Assembly: GCA_027076405.1 (NCBI GenBank)
Contig: JALTJN010000401.1
Location: 1 to 64,000 of the forward strand
Source of the DNA: Chromatiales bacterium
GTDB taxonomy: Bacteria; Pseudomonadota; Gammaproteobacteria; UBA6429
Direction: 5' to 3'
Length of the DNA: 64,000 bases
In this document: piece after piece, positions 29,318 to 38,886 of the stretch
How the letters are laid out: each line of letters opens with the position of its first letter
How positions within the stretch are numbered: the stretch's first letter is position 1
The notes under the pieces: generated by a model
What the model was told of the DNA's origin: nothing
Seen by the model: only the letters and a program-made list of their open reading frames with translations
Database searches by the model: none
Translations under genes and position numbers: made by a program

Positions 29318-30079
29318 ATGACTGTTAATAATACACCAAAACTTGAGATCTTTGGTTTAACCGATGAAGGTTTAGTGAGAGATCATAATGAAGACTATAT
29401 TTCATGGAATGCAGATTCGGGACTGGTGATTCTGGCTGATGGAATGGGTGGTCATAATGCCGGTGAAGTAGCGAGTGAACTGGCTGTCACAAGTATTGTT
29501 GATGCATTAGAAGAGGTATTATCACCGGATATTAAAGATGCCTGTGATATGGATTTTGAAGAAGTGGTACATGAAGCTGTTATTTTTGCCAACGATGAAA
29601 TCAATTTACATTCAAAAACTCACCCCGAATGCACCGGAATGGGGACAACGGTAGTCCTGACTTTGTTTCATAATAATGCAGTTATACTTGCAAGTGTTGG
29701 TGATTCGCGAATCTATCGTTTTCGCAAAGGCGAATTAAAGCAGGTAACAACAGATCATTCTTTAGTACAGGAAATGATCGATAATGGTTATATGAGTGAA
29801 GAAGAAGCTGAAAACTCAACAAATAGAAATTTAATTACACGTGCATTAGGTATTGCAGAAGAAGTTAATGTTGATGTGACAAAGTCGGATATAGAAAAAG
29901 ATGATATTTATCTTTTATGTTCAGACGGTCTAAGTGACATGATACCGGATGATTTAATTTTTTCTACACTTGTTAAGGCGCGCAGGGATCTTAAGCGAGC
30001 TAGCGAAGAGCTGGTTAAGCAGGCAAAAGAACATGGCGGGCATGATAATGTTTCTGTCATACTCGTATCATGCAAGTAA
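29318..30079 (+). CDS. PP2C-type Ser/Thr phosphatase
   Basis: A 253-residue PPM-family phosphatase with the metal-binding motifs VRDHNEDYI, ILADGMGGHNAGE, ASVGDSRIYRF, LCSDGLSD and HGGHDNVSVIL. It starts eight bases after the kinase stop. It should reverse phosphorylation by the upstream kinase; FHA genes downstream would read the phospho-threonine marks. Confidence 0.93.
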   Translation: MTVNNTPKLEIFGLTDEGLVRDHNEDYISWNADSGLVILADGMGGHNAGEVASELAVTSIVDALEEVLSPDIKDACDMDFEEVVHEAVIFANDEINLHSKTHPECTGMGTTVVLTLFHNNAVILASVGDSRIYRFRKGELKQVTTDHSLVQEMIDNGYMSEEEAENSTNRNLITRALGIAEEVNVDVTKSDIEKDDIYLLCSDGLSDMIPDDLIFSTLVKARRDLKRASEELVKQAKEHGGHDNVSVILVSCK

Positions 30080-30116
30080 ATCAGTATTTTAATTTATAAT
30101 TTTAAGAGAAAGCGTT

Positions 30117-30740
30117 ATGGCAAGATTAATTATTACTCATCAAGGTACAGTCATTAAAGAATATGACTTGTCAAAAGAAAAGGTCACGGTTGGGCGTAAA
30201 CCGTCTAACGATATTATTTTGGATGACCCGACAGTGAGTGGTGTTCATGCTGCATTTTTACATATGCAACATACTTATATAGAAGATTTAAATAGTACCA
30301 ATGGTGTAAAACTTAATGGCAAGGCAGTGAATAAACGTCAGCTTAACCATGGTGATTTGGTATTAATTGGCCAGCATGAGTTTAAATTTATTGATGATGC
30401 TGTGCAGGATTTTGAAAGTACAGTTGTTATTGCTCCACCTGTACAGGCAAGCGCCGAAACCAGAAAACCAGTTAAAGCTAGTGTAGTTATCACTAAAGGT
30501 GCTAAAGAAGGTGAATCAATCGCATTAAATAAACCTTATACAAAATTAGGTTCAGCAAGTCAGGTGGCGGTTATTGCTCGCCGCGGTGAAAATTATTATC
30601 TTATGCCAATGACCGGTGGCGCTCAGGGAGATTCACCTAAGTTAAATGGCAAACAAATTGGCGCAGAAAGTATGTTGTTAAGCAATGGAGATATTATTGA
30701 AGTTGCTGCAACACAGCTTAAATTTACAATAGAAACGTAA
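30117..30740 (+). CDS. FHA domain protein, with a second degenerate FHA-like half
   Basis: A 207-residue soluble protein. Residues about 1-90 form a canonical FHA phospho-threonine-binding domain: VGRKPSNDIILDD, SGVHA, DLNSTNGVKLNG. Residues about 115-207 repeat the same layout loosely (SVVITKGAKEGESIALNKP, LNGKQIG, LSNGDIIEV) but have lost the Arg and Ser-x-x-His binding residues. The second half may be a protein-protein interface. It is the third gene of the kinase module. Confidence 0.88.
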   Translation: MARLIITHQGTVIKEYDLSKEKVTVGRKPSNDIILDDPTVSGVHAAFLHMQHTYIEDLNSTNGVKLNGKAVNKRQLNHGDLVLIGQHEFKFIDDAVQDFESTVVIAPPVQASAETRKPVKASVVITKGAKEGESIALNKPYTKLGSASQVAVIARRGENYYLMPMTGGAQGDSPKLNGKQIGAESMLLSNGDIIEVAATQLKFTIET

Positions 30741-30751
30741 CGGATAATATA

Positions 30752-31108
30752 ATGCCAAAACTATTGCTTAAACATGAAGGTGTTACTCTTAATACTTACA
30801 ATCTGGAAAAACCTGTTACTACTATTGGTCGTAAATCAGATAATGATATTCAGTTAAATGATGCTGTAGCGAGCAGTCATCATGCACATATAACTATTTC
30901 ACCCAATGAGTATTTAGAAGAACAGCTTGATGCCAAGCTTGAAGACCTGAATAGTACAAATGGTACGCAAGTAAATGGTTGTATGGTTAAATCTATCAAC
31001 CTTAAAAATGGCGATAAAATCCAAATCGGTAGTCAGTATTTTATTTATGAAAATGATGATGGTGATAATATGGAATCAACAGCCATTTATTTGCCGGATG
31101 AAGATTAA
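30752..31108 (+). CDS. FHA domain protein, single domain
   Basis: A 118-residue protein that is almost all FHA domain: TTIGRKSDNDIQLND, SSHHAHI, LEDLNSTNGTQVNG, NGDKIQIGSQYFIY. The acidic tail (ENDDGDNMESTAIYLPDED) contains Ser/Thr that the upstream kinase could phosphorylate. It follows the larger FHA gene by 11 bases. Confidence 0.9.
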   Translation: MPKLLLKHEGVTLNTYNLEKPVTTIGRKSDNDIQLNDAVASSHHAHITISPNEYLEEQLDAKLEDLNSTNGTQVNGCMVKSINLKNGDKIQIGSQYFIYENDDGDNMESTAIYLPDED

Positions 31109-31375
31109 TCAATAAGAGTGTGAGTCTGAAATATCGTAGCGATAAAATAGTTTTGTTATTCAGACCCGGTTTTACAGATATAGCTTTATATTATATCTGG
31201 GCTTAATGCCTTTTTTCCTGATAATATTAATTTTTTCATATTAAAATATTTTCTGTTTTGTATAAGATTATATTTTCATACACCCTTGTTTTATTTTAAT
31301 CATTTTCATGCCTTAACTTAACTCTTCTTCATGCTAAACTTTGTTTTTACATTAAATCTATTTTAGAGGTATAGA

Positions 31376-32122
31376 ATGGCTGGCCATAGTAAATTTGCTA
31401 ACATCAAACACCGTAAAGCAGCACAAGATGCCAAGCGTGGAAAAATATTTACTAAACTTATTCGAGAGATTGTTGTTGCGGCAAAAATGGGTGGCCCCGA
31501 TCCGGATAGTAATCCGCGTTTACGTGATGCAGTGAGTAAATCACTCAGTGCCAATATGAAACGTGACACGGTAGAAAAAGCAATTAAACGTGGTGCCGGC
31601 GCGGGTGACAATGAAAATTATAATGAAGTGCGTTATGAAGGGTATGGTACAGCCGGGGTTGCGGTGATGGTCGATTGTTTGACTGATAATATAAACCGTA
31701 CGGTTTCAGAAGTGAGAAATGCTTTTTCAAAAGCTGGCGGTAATTTGGGAACAGATGGTTCGGTTTCTTATTTGTTCACTAAAATTGGTACGTTAACTTA
31801 TCCTGCCGGTAGTGATGAAGATGTAATTATGGAAGCGGCGTTAGAAGCGGGAGCAGATGATGTTGAAACTCATGATGACGGCTCAATTAATGTGACAACA
31901 ACCCCCGAATCGTTTACCTCTGTCAAAGAAGCCATGTTTGCTGCGGGTTTGGAAACAGAAATGGCTGAAATTACACAGCATCCGTCAACCAGTGTTGAGT
32001 TAACTTTGGAGCAGGCAGAAAAGGTTATTCGCCTGATTGATGCGCTTGAAGATCTTGATGATGTTCAAAATGTGTATACAAATGCTGAATTTACAGAAGA
32101 AATAATGCAGGCATTAAGCTAA
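31376..32122 (+). CDS. yebC: YebC/PmpR family protein
   Basis: A 248-residue member of the YebC family, beginning [23 protein letters not shown]. Family members bind DNA or help translation of difficult proline-containing sequences. Placement directly before ruvC is the usual gammaproteobacterial order. A terminator-like hairpin separates the two. Confidence 0.96.
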   Translation: MAGHSKFANIKHRKAAQDAKRGKIFTKLIREIVVAAKMGGPDPDSNPRLRDAVSKSLSANMKRDTVEKAIKRGAGAGDNENYNEVRYEGYGTAGVAVMVDCLTDNINRTVSEVRNAFSKAGGNLGTDGSVSYLFTKIGTLTYPAGSDEDVIMEAALEAGADDVETHDDGSINVTTTPESFTSVKEAMFAAGLETEMAEITQHPSTSVELTLEQAEKVIRLIDALEDLDDVQNVYTNAEFTEEIMQALS

Positions 32123-32150
32123 CTTACTGAATATAAACAAAATAATAACT

Positions 32151-32177
32151 AAAAAGGGGGCAAGTTTTGCCCCTTTT
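32151..32177 (+). terminator. Rho-independent terminator between yebC and ruvC
   Basis: GGGGCAA (32157-32163) pairs with TTGCCCC (32167-32173), extended by A-run and T-run pairing and followed by TTTT. It should separate yebC from ruvC at least partly. Confidence 0.75.
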
Positions 32178-32209
32178 GCTTTGCTTCTGTACCTTGTATC
32201 CTTCACACT

Positions 32210-32734
32210 ATGAAACGAATTTTAGGTATTGATCCCGGTTCACGCTTTACCGGCTATGGCATTATTGAGCTCAAAGCGGGTAAGTCTATTTGGGTAAATA
32301 GTGGCTGTATTCGTATAAAAGCGAATAGTTTGGCCGAGAAGCTGGCTATTATTGCCGAAAATTTAAATACATTGATGGATGAGTTTCAGCCGGATGAAAT
32401 GGCGATCGAAAAAGTATTTGTCAGCCATAATGTCGATTCAGCCTTAAAACTGGGACAAGCACGAGGTGCGGCAATTACGACTGTGGCTTTGCGAAAAATC
32501 CCAGTCAGTGAATATACACCAACCCAAATAAAAAAAGCCGTGGTGGGCAAAGGCAACGCAACAAAAATACAAGTTCAGCACATGATGGTGAATTTATTAG
32601 GGCTATCAAAAGCACCACAAGAAGACGCGGCAGATGCCTTGGCCATTGCACTATGTCATGCGCATACCGGGCAAACACTAGAAAACAGAATTGAAGCACT
32701 TTCAATGACATCTCGCGCACGAAGAGCGCGTTAA
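32210..32734 (+). CDS. ruvC: Holliday junction resolvase RuvC
   Basis: A 174-residue endonuclease that cuts Holliday junctions in the RuvABC resolvasome. The acidic catalytic residues are visible in GIDPGSRFTGYG, AIEKVF and EDAADALAIALCH. Length matches the family. It is followed at 33 bases by ruvA and then ruvB. Confidence 0.96.
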   Translation: MKRILGIDPGSRFTGYGIIELKAGKSIWVNSGCIRIKANSLAEKLAIIAENLNTLMDEFQPDEMAIEKVFVSHNVDSALKLGQARGAAITTVALRKIPVSEYTPTQIKKAVVGKGNATKIQVQHMMVNLLGLSKAPQEDAADALAIALCHAHTGQTLENRIEALSMTSRARRAR

Positions 32735-32767
32735 TACTTTATTCATAAATTTACATAAAAGATACAT

Positions 32768-33382
32768 ATGATTGGACGATTAAAGGGTACATTACTCACG
32801 AAACAGCCTCCCACACTTTTGTTAGATGTGAACGGGGTAGGCTATGAAGTTGATGCACCCATGTCGACTTTTTATCAACTGCCGGAAGTAAACTGTGAAA
32901 TTGTTTTACATACACATTTAGTTGTCCGGGAAGATGTGCAACAACTTTGTGGTTTTATTAGTGAAACAGAACGTAGTATGTTTCGCAGCTTGATTAAAAT
33001 AAATGGTGTTGGGCCAAAGCTTGCATTGAGTATTTTATCAGCTATCAGCGCAAATGATTTCGCACGCTGTATTCAGGATAATGATACCGCGACGCTGGTT
33101 CGATTACCCGGTGTTGGTAAAAAAACGGCAGAACGTTTAGTGATAGAAATGCGCGACAAATTAAAAGACTGGCAGGTTGAATCTTTATCTAATGGCACAA
33201 CGCCAACAGGAATGATTGATATTCAGCATATTGCGGATCCGGTTGAAGAAGCCGTAAGTGCATTAATCGCATTAGGTTATAAGCCACCACAAGCGAGTCG
33301 TATGGTGACACAGATCGATAGCCAAAATTTAAGCAGCGAAGAAATTATTCGAGATGCTTTAAAAGCATCCATTATTAAATAG
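32768..33382 (+). CDS. ruvA: Holliday junction DNA helicase subunit RuvA
   Basis: A 204-residue junction-binding protein beginning MIGRLKGTLL. It has the N-terminal OB fold, two helix-hairpin-helix motifs (INGVGPKLALSIL, LPGVGKKTAERLVIEM) and a C-terminal RuvB-binding helical domain. It forms tetramers that load RuvB on junctions. Confidence 0.96.
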   Translation: MIGRLKGTLLTKQPPTLLLDVNGVGYEVDAPMSTFYQLPEVNCEIVLHTHLVVREDVQQLCGFISETERSMFRSLIKINGVGPKLALSILSAISANDFARCIQDNDTATLVRLPGVGKKTAERLVIEMRDKLKDWQVESLSNGTTPTGMIDIQHIADPVEEAVSALIALGYKPPQASRMVTQIDSQNLSSEEIIRDALKASIIK

Positions 33383-33394
33383 TATAAATATAAC

Positions 33395-34435
33395 ATGATA
33401 GAAAATGATCGTTTAATAGCAGCAGATTCACTCGATGGTGACGAAGCCATCGATCGGGCTATGCGTCCTGAAAAGCTGGATGAGTATGTGGGCCAGCCTA
33501 AAGTTCGCGAACAAATGGATATTTTTATTCAGGCTGCACGTGGTCGTAAAGAAGCATTGGATCATGTTTTAATCTTTGGCCCTCCGGGTTTAGGTAAAAC
33601 CACCTTATCCCATATTATTGCCAATGAACTTGACGTTAACATGCGTCATACCTCAGGTCCGGTACTGGAAAAACCCGGTGACCTCGCTGCGCTATTAACG
33701 AATTTAGAACCCCATGATGTTTTATTTGTTGATGAAATTCATCGCTTAAGCCCGGTGGTAGAAGAAATTCTCTATCCCGCAATGGAAGATTATCAATTAG
33801 ATATTATGATCGGTGAAGGTCCGGCAGCACGTTCGATTAAACTGGATTTGCCTCCTTTTACACTCGTTGGTGCAACCACACGAGCGGGTTTATTGACCTC
33901 TCCGCTTCGAGACCGTTTTGGCATTGTGCAGCGACTTGAGTTTTATTCAACCGATGATCTTGTCTCAATAGTGAAACGTTCAGCGGTTATTCTTGGTGTG
34001 GATATCGATGATTCCGGTGCTATTGAAATTGCGCGTCGTTCTCGCGGAACACCCCGGATTACGAATCGTTTATTACGGCGGGTTCGTGATTATGCTGAAA
34101 TAAAAGCAAATGGCTCAATCAATGAAGAAACGGCAATAAATGCATTAGACCTGTTAGATGTTGATAAATTTGGTTTTGATATGATGGACCGACGCTTGTT
34201 ACTTGCGATTATAGAGAAATTTCAAGGTGGGCCGGTTGGTGTAGAGAATTTGGCAGCGGTATTAAGCGAAGAACGCGGCACCATAGAAGACGTAATAGAA
34301 CCCTATTTAATTCAGCAGGGATTTATTATGCGAACTCAGCGAGGTCGGGTTGCAACACAAAATGCCTATTTGCATTTTGGACTGAAACCACCTGAATCAA
34401 TCACAAAATATGATTTAGAAACGGATGATAATTAA
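33395..34435 (+). CDS. ruvB: Holliday junction DNA helicase motor RuvB
   Basis: A 346-residue AAA+ motor with Walker [12 protein letters not shown], Walker [10 protein letters not shown], sensor 1 GATTRAG and the C-terminal winged helix that binds DNA. It begins 12 bases after ruvA. The length and motifs are those of a normal RuvB. Confidence 0.97.
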   Translation: MIENDRLIAADSLDGDEAIDRAMRPEKLDEYVGQPKVREQMDIFIQAARGRKEALDHVLIFGPPGLGKTTLSHIIANELDVNMRHTSGPVLEKPGDLAALLTNLEPHDVLFVDEIHRLSPVVEEILYPAMEDYQLDIMIGEGPAARSIKLDLPPFTLVGATTRAGLLTSPLRDRFGIVQRLEFYSTDDLVSIVKRSAVILGVDIDDSGAIEIARRSRGTPRITNRLLRRVRDYAEIKANGSINEETAINALDLLDVDKFGFDMMDRRLLLAIIEKFQGGPVGVENLAAVLSEERGTIEDVIEPYLIQQGFIMRTQRGRVATQNAYLHFGLKPPESITKYDLETDDN

Positions 34436-34495
34436 AGAATATAAAAGTATAACCTGATCACACTAATTTAATCGTTCTTAACATATTATAAAATA

Positions 34496-34906
34496 ATGAC
34501 AAATCAAAATGGAAATGAATTTCTTTGGCCGATTCGTGTGTATTACGAGGATACGGATGCAGGTGGCGTGGTTTATCATACAAATTATATAAAGTTTATG
34601 GAGCGCGCACGGACTGAATGGTTAAGAGATTTAGGTTTTGAGCAAGATGAACTCCGTGAAAAAGATGCTGTCATATTTGCAGTTCGTTCAGTACAGGTCG
34701 ATTATTTTTTACCTGCAAAATTTAATGATCAGTTAACAGTATCAAGTCGGGTAATAAAAAAAGGCAAAGCAAGTATTACCATAGAACAGGATGTGATTAG
34801 GAAAGATATCGTTTTGTGTAAAGGGATTATAAAAGTCGCCACATTAGATGATAAAAGTTTTAAGGCAAAAGCCATGCCGACAAGATTATTTGAAAAAATG
34901 CAATAA
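34496..34906 (+). CDS. ybgC: Acyl-CoA thioesterase YbgC
   Basis: A 136-residue hot-dog thioesterase with the 4HBT-type motif YYEDTDAGGVVYHTNYIKFM that carries the catalytic Asp. It is the standard first gene of the tol-pal cluster and is thought to act on acyl-CoA or acyl-ACP in phospholipid metabolism. Confidence 0.93.
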   Translation: MTNQNGNEFLWPIRVYYEDTDAGGVVYHTNYIKFMERARTEWLRDLGFEQDELREKDAVIFAVRSVQVDYFLPAKFNDQLTVSSRVIKKGKASITIEQDVIRKDIVLCKGIIKVATLDDKSFKAKAMPTRLFEKMQ

Positions 34907-34942
34907 TTGATCAATGAAAAGATCAATAAAAGGAAAAATAAA

Positions 34943-35620
34943 GTGACCGCTGACACTTCAATATTAAGTTTAATTCTCGAAGCCAGTTTTTTAGTACAAC
35001 TTGTTATGTTGTTATTGCTGGGGTTGTCGATTCTTTCATGGGTGATTATTCGCGCAAAATGGTTGATGGTGCGTGATGCAAAAATTGCAGCCGATTATTT
35101 TGAAAGACGTTTCTGGTCAGGTGTCGATTTGGCAGAACTTTATGCAAAAATCGCAGCTAAAACAAGTCGGGTAGCCGGGTTAGAAGCTATTTTTGAATCC
35201 GGTTTTCGTGAATTTGCACATCTTCGTAAAAGCCCGGGGATTGATCCTGTTATTGCTGTTGAAGGTGCGCAACGCACAATGCGTGTGGCATTAAATCGCG
35301 AAGTTGATGAATTGGAAAATCATTTATCTTTTTTAGCGACAGTCGGTTCAATTAGTCCATATATAGGTTTGTTTGGTACGGTCTGGGGGATTATGAACTC
35401 TTTTATGGCCTTGGGTTCAGTTCAACATGCCTCTATTGGTTCGGTTGCACCGGGTATTGCAGAAGCACTTATTGCCACGGCAATGGGTTTGTTTGCCGCA
35501 ATTCCCGCTGTAATCGCTTATAACCGTTATTCTAATGATATCGAAAGATTAATTAATCGGTACGATATTTTTTCTGAAGAATTTTCAACTTTATTACAAC
35601 GTCAGGCACATATTAGTTAA
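34943..35620 (+). CDS. tolQ: Tol-Pal system protein TolQ
   Basis: A 225-residue inner-membrane proton-channel subunit of the Tol-Pal motor. Three membrane helices are visible (about 12-34, 125-150 and 160-185, the latter in the GSVAPGIAEALIATAMGLFAA region). The open frame extends back to TTG 34907, but GTG 34943 is chosen because AAAAGGA precedes it and the product then begins MTADTSILSLILEAS, like known TolQ. Confidence 0.95.
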   Translation: MTADTSILSLILEASFLVQLVMLLLLGLSILSWVIIRAKWLMVRDAKIAADYFERRFWSGVDLAELYAKIAAKTSRVAGLEAIFESGFREFAHLRKSPGIDPVIAVEGAQRTMRVALNREVDELENHLSFLATVGSISPYIGLFGTVWGIMNSFMALGSVQHASIGSVAPGIAEALIATAMGLFAAIPAVIAYNRYSNDIERLINRYDIFSEEFSTLLQRQAHIS

Positions 35621-35625
35621 ATATT

Positions 35626-36060
35626 ATGGCAGCTACACAATCAACACGTTTTCGTAAACGCCGCATGTCAGAGATCAATGTTGTTCCTTATATTGATGTC
35701 ATGTTAGTGCTTCTGGTTATTTTTATGGTGACAGCCCCTATGTTAACTGAAGGGGTACAAGTTCAGTTACCACAAACTTTTGCAAAAGCGATGGCAAAAG
35801 ATCAGGAAGAGCCTGTTGTTGTATCGGTTGATGCGAAAGGTCAATATTATATTAATATTGGTGATAACACGGATCAGCCCTTATCAGTCGAAGCACTGAT
35901 AACGCGTGTTGCAGCAGTGATGCGTCATCGCCCGGGACAGGGGATTTATATAAAGGGTGACAAGTCGGTTAATTATGGTGCCGTTGTTACAATTATGGCG
36001 CAGTTACAAAAAGCGGGTGTTGCCAGGGTAGGACTGATGACAGAAACACCGGATTCATAA
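35626..36060 (+). CDS. tolR: Tol-Pal system protein TolR
   Basis: A 144-residue ExbD/TolR family protein with a single membrane helix. The helix carries the proton-coupling Asp in INVVPYIDVMLVLLVIFMV. The periplasmic domain follows. It pairs with TolQ to use the proton gradient and move TolA. Confidence 0.96.
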   Translation: MAATQSTRFRKRRMSEINVVPYIDVMLVLLVIFMVTAPMLTEGVQVQLPQTFAKAMAKDQEEPVVVSVDAKGQYYINIGDNTDQPLSVEALITRVAAVMRHRPGQGIYIKGDKSVNYGAVVTIMAQLQKAGVARVGLMTETPDS

Positions 36061-36063
36061 TTA

Positions 36064-36882
36064 ATGACTATTTGGGAAACGATTAAGAAAAATCCAAATG
36101 CATTGACCTGGGCAATAGTTGTTCACGTGCTGGCATTTGCCGCTATTGCTATCAGTTTTAAATCATCTACACCTAAAATATCGACTGTCAAAAATGAAAA
36201 AATAATTGAGGCTGTCGCGATAGATGAACGAAAAGTTAATGAGGAAATTAACAAGCTAAAAAAAGCTGAAAGCCGTAAAAAACGTAATGAAAAAAGATTG
36301 CAGGAAAAAGCCAGAAAAGCAAAAAAAGCTCGCAGGAAAGAAGAAAGAAAATTACGCGCGTTAAAGAAAAAACAAAAGTTACAGGAAAAGTTAAATAAAG
36401 AAAAACGTATTAAAGAAAATAAACGCCTGGCAGAACTGGCAAAAAAACAAAAAGAGACTCAGGCCAAACTTGATAAGTTAGAAAAAGAACGGCAGCTAAA
36501 ACAAGCTTTAATTGAAAAAGAAGAAAAGCAAAGACTGGAGAAAATTGCGGCTAAAAAAAGGGCAGCAGAAAAACAACGACAAGCACGTTATCAGCAGGGT
36601 GAAATTGCCAAATATGAAGCGTTAATTAAAAGTAAGATAACACGTAACTGGATCTTCCCTGCAAGTTATCAAAAAGGAATGAAGTGCAAGGTGTTAGTAA
36701 GAATTATACCCAGTGGTGATGTGATTAGCGTTCGAATTACACAAAGCAGCGGCAATGCAGCATTTGATCGCTCAGTTGAAATGGCAGTAAAGAAAGCATC
36801 ACCATTGCCGGTGCCGGAATCAAGTACAGGTTTGTTTGAGCATTTTCGTGAAGTTGAATTAGTGTTTGATCCAAATACATAA
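36064..36882 (+). CDS. tolA: Tol-Pal system protein TolA
   Basis: A 272-residue protein with one N-terminal membrane helix (about 13-33), a long Lys/Glu/Arg-rich helical domain (about 45-185) and a C-terminal globular domain (SKITRNWIFPASYQKGMKCKVLVRIIPSGDV). It links the TolQR motor to TolB and Pal across the periplasm. The charged helix is shorter than in E. coli, as in many relatives. Confidence 0.93.
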   Translation: MTIWETIKKNPNALTWAIVVHVLAFAAIAISFKSSTPKISTVKNEKIIEAVAIDERKVNEEINKLKKAESRKKRNEKRLQEKARKAKKARRKEERKLRALKKKQKLQEKLNKEKRIKENKRLAELAKKQKETQAKLDKLEKERQLKQALIEKEEKQRLEKIAAKKRAAEKQRQARYQQGEIAKYEALIKSKITRNWIFPASYQKGMKCKVLVRIIPSGDVISVRITQSSGNAAFDRSVEMAVKKASPLPVPESSTGLFEHFREVELVFDPNT

Positions 36883-36920
36883 AGTATAGTGTTAGTGACA
36901 ATAAATAGTTGAGTATTAAA

Positions 36921-38234
36921 ATGATTCGAAAAAGTTTGTTAATGTTAGCGTCATGGTTGTTAGTCAATACTTTAGCTCATGCTGTTCTAACTATTGAAAT
37001 AACACAGGGTATAGAAGGTGCACAACCTATTGCTATTGTACCGTTTGAATGGCGAGGCAAGGGCGTTCGTCCTGCGAGTATTAAAAATATTATTGCAGCA
37101 GATCTTCAACGAAGTGGTCAGTTTGCCCCTTTACTTGATAAAGATTTGATATCGCAGCCGCATGATGGCAGCAAAGTTAATTATCAAACATGGCGCTCGC
37201 TAAATGTTGGCTATCTTGTCGTGGGTAAAATCCATATGCTTGCCGATGGCAGTTTTCAGGTTCAATTTCAATTACTGGATGTTTTTAATGGCCGCCAGTT
37301 AGCCGGTTACAGTATTCGCAGTTTAAACAGTGGTCTGAGACGAACGGCTCATCATATTAGTGACATTATTTACAAAACCGTCACAGGTGAAGAAGGCGCA
37401 TTTAATACACATATTTCCTACATAACTGTCACTAAAAATAAGAAGAATAAAAAACGTTATCAGCTTGCGATAGCCGATGCTGATGGTTATAACGAAAAAA
37501 TTATTTATACTTCACCGCAGCCTTTAATGTCACCGACATGGTCACCGGATGGTACACGTTTAGCTTATGTCTCGTTTTTAAGCGGCCGTCCAGAAATAGT
37601 TATACAAAATATTTTTTCTGCAAAAAGAGAAAAAGTGGTTTCATTTAAAGGGTTAAATAATGCCCCTCGCTGGTCGCCTGATGGAAAGTATCTTGCCCTA
37701 ACTTTATCAAAAGACGGTAATCCGGAAATTTATATTATGAATATAAATTCCCGAAAATTTACGCGTATTACACGTAGTTATGCGATTGATACTGAACCTG
37801 AATGGCTGCCAAATAATCAAGGTTTAGTTTTTACTTCAGACCGTGGTGGTTCACCGCAGTTGTATGAAATTAAGTTACGTAATAATCGTCCGGTGAGTCG
37901 TGCTCAACGTCTTACTTTTGAAGGTAATTATAATTCACGGCCCGCGGTATCGTCGGATGGGCGCTATATTGCCATGGTCAACCGTTCACAAGGTAAATTT
38001 AGAATTGCTGTTCTGGAAAGGGAAAGCAGGCATTTTAATGTGCTAACCAAAGGAACTTTAGATGAGTCTCCCAGCTTTGCACCAAATGGACGTATGATTA
38101 TTTATGCAACGGAACAAAAATATCGTGGCATACTGTCAGCCGTTTCAGTTGATGGCCGGGCCAGACAAAGGTTGAGTTTTAAGAATGGTGATGTGAGAGA
38201 ACCGGTATGGTCACCCTATAGAATAAACAAATGA
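36921..38234 (+). CDS. tolB: Tol-Pal system periplasmic protein TolB
   Basis: A 437-residue periplasmic protein with a signal peptide (KSLLMLASWLLVNTLAHA), an N-terminal alpha/beta domain and a C-terminal six-bladed beta-propeller with repeated WSPDG motifs (TWSPDGTRLAYVS, RWSPDGKYLALTL). ATG 36921 is preferred to TTG 36909, since it puts the signal peptide at the N-terminus. It binds Pal and TolA. Confidence 0.95.
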   Translation: MIRKSLLMLASWLLVNTLAHAVLTIEITQGIEGAQPIAIVPFEWRGKGVRPASIKNIIAADLQRSGQFAPLLDKDLISQPHDGSKVNYQTWRSLNVGYLVVGKIHMLADGSFQVQFQLLDVFNGRQLAGYSIRSLNSGLRRTAHHISDIIYKTVTGEEGAFNTHISYITVTKNKKNKKRYQLAIADADGYNEKIIYTSPQPLMSPTWSPDGTRLAYVSFLSGRPEIVIQNIFSAKREKVVSFKGLNNAPRWSPDGKYLALTLSKDGNPEIYIMNINSRKFTRITRSYAIDTEPEWLPNNQGLVFTSDRGGSPQLYEIKLRNNRPVSRAQRLTFEGNYNSRPAVSSDGRYIAMVNRSQGKFRIAVLERESRHFNVLTKGTLDESPSFAPNGRMIIYATEQKYRGILSAVSVDGRARQRLSFKNGDVREPVWSPYRINK

Positions 38235-38327
38235 CAAACAGTGAGAAGCAAGATATCAGCGTTAAAACCTCTTGCGGTTTATCATGTATAAATTGAATAT
38301 AATTTTCAGGAATTTAAGGAGCATAAT

Positions 38328-38885
38328 GTGAATAAGATAATGCGCTATTTTATAATATTAAGTGTCATCGTGACATTATCGGCTTGTGGTTTAGGGCCGT
38401 TAAAAAAACGAGGTGGTGGTTCAAGCGACTCGACTACTGATAATGATCAGGGGGATAATACTTATTCAACTCCAGCAGATGATTCAGCCGATAAATTTAA
38501 CTCAGGTGCTTCATTAGATGTGACCTCATTAAATGATCCGAATAGTCCTTTATCGCAACGTGTTTTATATTTTGATCTTGATAGCAGCCAGGTTAAAAGT
38601 GAAGATAGAGACATTATTACTGTTCATGCAGAGTTTCTTGCCGCGCACCCGGATATTACGATTGTTCTGGAAGGGCATGCTGATGAGCGTGGCTCACGTG
38701 AATATAATATTGCATTGGGTGAAAAGCGTGCAAAAGCGGTTAAGCAGTTAATGACATTACAAGGAGTTACCGAAGCACAAATTCAGGTAATTAGTTTTGG
38801 TGAAGAACGTCCGGTAGCTATTGGCCATGACAGTGCTGCCTGGAGATTAAATCGTCGAGTAGAAATTTTATATACTGGTTATTAA
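38328..38885 (+). CDS. pal: Peptidoglycan-associated lipoprotein Pal
   Basis: A 185-residue lipoprotein starting with GTG after AAGGAG. The lipobox is LSAC (lipidated Cys about residue 20). A Gly/Ser/Asp-rich linker follows, then an OmpA-like domain (about 75-185) with LEGHADERGSREYNIALGEKRA, which binds diaminopimelate in peptidoglycan. It anchors the outer membrane. Confidence 0.96.
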   Translation: MNKIMRYFIILSVIVTLSACGLGPLKKRGGGSSDSTTDNDQGDNTYSTPADDSADKFNSGASLDVTSLNDPNSPLSQRVLYFDLDSSQVKSEDRDIITVHAEFLAAHPDITIVLEGHADERGSREYNIALGEKRAKAVKQLMTLQGVTEAQIQVISFGEERPVAIGHDSAAWRLNRRVEILYTGY

Positions 38886-38886
38886 T

